NCBI GenBank assembly: GCA_016198885.1
Contig: JACQHV010000172.1
Span: 1-8,346, forward strand
DNA length: 8,346 nt
Direction of reading: 5' to 3'
Origin: Gammaproteobacteria bacterium
GTDB taxonomy: Bacteria; Pseudomonadota; Gammaproteobacteria; Eutrophobiales; Eutrophobiaceae
This document shows positions 5,394 to 8,346 of the stretch, piece after piece; positions within the stretch are counted from its first letter, which is position 1, and every line of letters begins with the position of its first letter. The translations under genes were made by a program, and so were the position numbers. The notes below the pieces were generated by a model that worked only from the letters and a program-made list of their open reading frames with translations, had not been told where the DNA came from and did not search any database.

Positions 5394-6911
5394 CTAGATC
5401 ACCTTGGATTGCGTAATGTGTTCAAACAAGTGTTCCATGGTGGGGTGCATAATCTCAAACATTGGCGCAGGCCAAAGTCCGAATAAAAGCACGGCAATAA
5501 CAAGCAATGCCAGTATCAGGGTCTCCCTTGAATCAATATCCTGTAACTCGGCGACATTTTCATTGGCAATGTCGCCAAAGATGACACGCTTGTACATCCA
5601 CAACGTGTAAGCCGATCCAAGTACCAGTATGGTCGCCGCCATAAATGCTATCCAGAAACTCGCCTGATAGCTGCTGAGGATCACCAGGAACTCACCCACG
5701 AATCCCGAAGTACCCGGAAGTCCTGAATTGGCCATGGCAAATAACATCATGAAGGCGGCAAAGACCGGCATGGTATTTACGACTCCGCCGTAATCCTTAA
5801 TCTCGCGGCTATGCACACGGTCATACATGACCCCGACACAAAGGAACAATGCGCCTGAGATAAAGCCGTGCGAGATCATCTGCATCATGCCCCCTTCCAG
5901 GCCCATGACCGCGCCTCCCGTAGCACCCGTTACAGCATAAATACTGTACCCGATAAAAAAACCCAGCGTGGCAAATCCCATGTGTGATATTGAAGAATAG
6001 GCGATTAGTTTTTTCATATCCTGCTGCACCAGGGCGACAAATCCGATGTACACAATGGCAATCAATGACAGTGCGATCATAAAATCATCAAACGCAAGAC
6101 TCGCGTCAGGCGCAATCGGCAGGCTGAAGCGCAGGAATCCATACCCTCCCATCTTCAGCAAGATCGCAGCAAGAATTACCGAACCGCCTGTAGGCGCTTC
6201 GACATGGGCATCCGGTAACCAGGTATGTACCGGCCACATGGGCACCTTCACGGCAAATGCCAGAAGAAAGGCGATAAAGATCAACTTCTGGGCCGTCAAC
6301 CCTATTTGAAGTTCGTGCAACTCGAGAATATTGAAACTGTTGGCCTCTGAATAGAGATATAAAAAGGCGACCAGCATGAAGACGGAACCCAGAAAGGTAT
6401 ACAGAAAAAACTTGATGGTCGCATAAACGCGCCGTGGTCCGCCCCATATGCCGATAATCAGAAACATCGGTATCAACATGGCCTCCCAGAAAAAATAGAA
6501 CAGAATGGCGTCCAGTGCGGCAAAAACACCATTCATGAGACCCTCCATAATAAGAAAGGCAGCCATGTACTGGGACAATCTGTTTTCTATCACCTCCCAA
6601 CCTGCCAGCACCACCAGCATCGTTGTGAACGTTGTCAGGATTATCAGGGGAACCGATATTCCATCAACTCCAAGGTGATAATTGATCCCGAAAGCCTCTA
6701 TCCACGGTGTGAATTCCACAAATTGCATCTCATAGGTGCTTGTATCAAATCGGGTGTATAGCAAGGTCGATAACAGAAAGGTGATCAGGGAAACACCCAG
6801 GGCAAGATATTTGACGGTCATCTCCTGACGATCACCTGCATATAATACCCAGATACCTCCGAGGATCGGCGCCCAGATCAGCAGACTCAGTAGTGGAAGT
6901 TCAGCAGGCAT
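5394..6911 (-). CDS. nuoM: NADH-quinone oxidoreductase subunit M
   Basis: This is the middle antiporter-like subunit of the complex I membrane arm, contributing one proton channel. The 505-residue length is normal for the family (E. coli 509). Key residues are in place: E143 in FFWEAMLIPMF, K222 in FAVKVPMWPVHTWLPDAH, K253 in LLKMGGYG, and E407 in GFVGEF, equivalent to E. coli E144, K234, K265 and E407. A glycine-rich stretch, TGATGGAVMGLEGGMM, is at 328-343. The ATG at 6911 lies 7 nt after the nuoL stop; the bases before it show no good Shine-Dalgarno, so initiation probably depends on coupling to nuoL. It ends in TAG at 5394-5396. A second, clearly different Proton_antipo_M paralogue next to nuoL and nuoN rules out an Mrp antiporter cluster. 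Confidence 0.97.
   Translation of the reverse strand: MPAELPLLSLLIWAPILGGIWVLYAGDRQEMTVKYLALGVSLITFLLSTLLYTRFDTSTYEMQFVEFTPWIEAFGINYHLGVDGISVPLIILTTFTTMLVVLAGWEVIENRLSQYMAAFLIMEGLMNGVFAALDAILFYFFWEAMLIPMFLIIGIWGGPRRVYATIKFFLYTFLGSVFMLVAFLYLYSEANSFNILELHELQIGLTAQKLIFIAFLLAFAVKVPMWPVHTWLPDAHVEAPTGGSVILAAILLKMGGYGFLRFSLPIAPDASLAFDDFMIALSLIAIVYIGFVALVQQDMKKLIAYSSISHMGFATLGFFIGYSIYAVTGATGGAVMGLEGGMMQMISHGFISGALFLCVGVMYDRVHSREIKDYGGVVNTMPVFAAFMMLFAMANSGLPGTSGFVGEFLVILSSYQASFWIAFMAATILVLGSAYTLWMYKRVIFGDIANENVAELQDIDSRETLILALLVIAVLLFGLWPAPMFEIMHPTMEHLFEHITQSKVI
5397..5404 (-). promoter_or_regulatory. nuoN ribosome-binding site inside the end of nuoM
   Basis: On the minus strand this reads AGGTGATC, an 8-base match to the complement of the conserved 16S rRNA 3' end (GGATCACCTCCTT). 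It ends 8 nt before the nuoN ATG. The same bases form part of the last three nuoM codons (Lys-Val-Ile), just before the TAG stop. This should let ribosomes finishing nuoM restart on nuoN, supporting the ATG at 5388 and translational coupling. Confidence 0.7.
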
Positions 6912-6918
6912 CCGTTTA

Positions 6919-8346
6919 TCAGCCCAATAAAATCTTATGGACGAATACAGCGAGCAATATCAGCAGACCAATAATCATGGTGAACGCATAATGGTAGAGA
7001 TAACCGGATTGCACATGCCGGACTACACTCGAAAACCATCGGACAGTTAATGCTGATCCATTTACCGCAAAACCATCAATGACCATGACATCACCAATCT
7101 GCCAGAGAAACCTGCCTATGCCACGCGTGCCGCCAGCGAAAACAATCTGATTAAAATCATCACAACCGTATTTATTCACAAGCATCTGGTAAAGTGGTTT
7201 TACAGCGCTGGCGATTTGCCCGGGCAGTTGCGGGAAACGTATATAAAAGAGCCAGGCCAGAAATACTCCTGCAAGGGCCAGATATACCGGTGGATGTTTG
7301 AAGGCATGCATTGTAAACCCGATGTTTCCATGATAATCACGCCCCATCTCTGCGAGAACATCATGTGATTCAGCGACATAAATTGCATTTCCGAAGTAAC
7401 CCTTGAATAACATGGGCCCGATAAGCCATGCTCCAATAATCAAGGAAGGAACAGCCAGGATAGACAAGGGAACAGTAACTACAGCCGGTGATTCATGCAG
7501 ATGCTGCCATGTTTCATTATCCATCCTTTCCTTGCCATGGAAGGTGAGAAAGAACAGGCGAAAACTATACAGGGCTGTAACCAATACGCAGGACAACACC
7601 GCATAATAGGCAAAGTCCGCGCCAGGCAGGGTGGATGCATGCACCGCTTCAATGATCGAGTCCTTGGAAAAGAAACCGGAAGTACCTGGAAAACCTATAG
7701 ACGCCAGTGAACCAATGAGACAGGTCAGCCAGGTAATCGGCATATATTTATAGAGCCCGCCCATCTTGCGCATGTCCTGCTCATGGTGCAAAACGATAAT
7801 GACTGATCCGGCGGCAAGAAACAGTAGCGCCTTGAAGAAGGCATGTGTCACCAGATGAAAGATCGCGGCAGCATAGGCGGATGCGCCAAGCGCCACCGCC
7901 ATATACCCAAGCTGCGATAATGTCGAATAGGCGATAACGCGTTTGATGTCATTTTGCACAAGCCCCAGTAACCCCATGAAAAAGGCAGTCACAGCACCAA
8001 TGACCAAAATAAAACTCAGCGCTGTTTCGGAGAATTCATACAAGGGTGACATGCGGGCAACCATGAAGATTCCCGCTGTTACCATGGTTGCGGCATGAAT
8101 CAGCGCCGAGATAGGAGTCGGGCCTTCCATGGAATCAGGCAACCATACATGTAACGGTACTTGCGCGGATTTCCCCATGGCGCCGATAAAAAGACAGATA
8201 CCGATTACAGTCATCAATGACCATTCATGTCCCTCAAGGATTGAAATCGTTGTCCCCGCCATTTCAGGGGCCCGGCTGAAGACAGTGGCATAATCCAATG
8301 TATTGAAATACATCAGGATAGCGGCAATCCCCAGCAGGAAACCGAA
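6919..8346 (-). CDS. nuoL: NADH-quinone oxidoreductase subunit L, 5'-partial
   Basis: This is the distal antiporter-like subunit of complex I, carrying a proton channel and the long lateral helix that runs along the membrane arm. The open frame continues to the window edge (first complete codons Phe-Gly-Phe-Leu-Leu), so the ATG at 8313 is internal and the true start lies outside. About 475 residues are present; comparison with E. coli NuoL suggests roughly 170 N-terminal residues are missing. Visible landmarks in fragment numbering are K59 in GKSAQVPLHVWLPDSMEGPTP (E. coli K229), K172 in HAFFKALLFLAAG (K342) and K228 in GFFSKDSI (K399). The C-terminal portion, including the region of the lateral helix and a last hydrophobic segment ending FVHKILLG, is complete. 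It is followed after 7 nt by nuoM. No frameshift is seen. Confidence 0.97.
   Translation of the reverse strand, partial: FGFLLGIAAILMYFNTLDYATVFSRAPEMAGTTISILEGHEWSLMTVIGICLFIGAMGKSAQVPLHVWLPDSMEGPTPISALIHAATMVTAGIFMVARMSPLYEFSETALSFILVIGAVTAFFMGLLGLVQNDIKRVIAYSTLSQLGYMAVALGASAYAAAIFHLVTHAFFKALLFLAAGSVIIVLHHEQDMRKMGGLYKYMPITWLTCLIGSLASIGFPGTSGFFSKDSIIEAVHASTLPGADFAYYAVLSCVLVTALYSFRLFFLTFHGKERMDNETWQHLHESPAVVTVPLSILAVPSLIIGAWLIGPMLFKGYFGNAIYVAESHDVLAEMGRDYHGNIGFTMHAFKHPPVYLALAGVFLAWLFYIRFPQLPGQIASAVKPLYQMLVNKYGCDDFNQIVFAGGTRGIGRFLWQIGDVMVIDGFAVNGSALTVRWFSSVVRHVQSGYLYHYAFTMIIGLLILLAVFVHKILLG

Noticed and set aside
8311..8313. ATG at the start of the longest nuoL frame as a true start codon
   Set aside because: The frame stays open to the window edge with NuoL-like sequence, and the family needs about 170 further N-terminal residues.
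3952..8346. nuoL-M-N as part of an Mrp-type Na+/H+ antiporter given the nearby nhaD
   Set aside because: Gene order, subunit lengths and signature residues match complex I NuoL/M/N, and no small Mrp subunits are present.

Overview
The window looks like bacterial chromosome, most likely from a betaproteobacterium. The moderately AT-rich DNA, the proteobacterial-type complex I subunits and the Sco / PCu(A)C / NhaD-type proteins are compatible with a Nitrosomonas-like ammonia oxidiser. That placement is inference from protein character and was not tested by any search. Coding density is high. I see no mobile element, CRISPR array, rRNA, tRNA or phage gene.

Layout from left to right. Positions 1-274 hold no convincing gene: an AT-rich edge, a small hairpin (34-51) and a larger imperfect inverted repeat (69-121), all downstream of nhaD. 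Positions 275-1789 (minus) encode an NhaD-type Na+/H+ antiporter. A 79-bp divergent spacer (1790-1868) separates it from a tight plus-strand trio: an Sco-family copper chaperone (1869-2516), a periplasmic PCu(A)C copper chaperone (2523-2972) and phosphatidylserine decarboxylase (2983-3921). The trio meets head-on, across a 30-bp spacer, the end of a minus-strand nuo operon read nuoL (5'-truncated by the window edge, 6919-8346), nuoM (5394-6911), nuoN (3952-5388).

How the genes fit together. NuoL, NuoM and NuoN are the three antiporter-like membrane subunits of NADH:quinone oxidoreductase. The lysines and glutamates expected for proton translocation are present where I could align them by eye to E. 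coli. The Sco and PCu(A)C proteins carry complete copper ligand sets and probably supply copper to a haem-copper oxidase, so both ends of a respiratory chain are represented. Psd makes phosphatidylethanolamine for the membrane in which these complexes sit. NhaD exchanges Na+ for H+ across the same membrane.

The most interesting local details are: a consensus TATAAT only 8 bp upstream of the Sco ATG with no Shine-Dalgarno (a leaderless mRNA candidate); a strong Shine-Dalgarno for nuoN embedded in the last codons of nuoM; the coupling of psd to two copper chaperones; and the 16-pair imperfect inverted repeat beyond nhaD. I do not see evidence for a wholly new biological system in this window.
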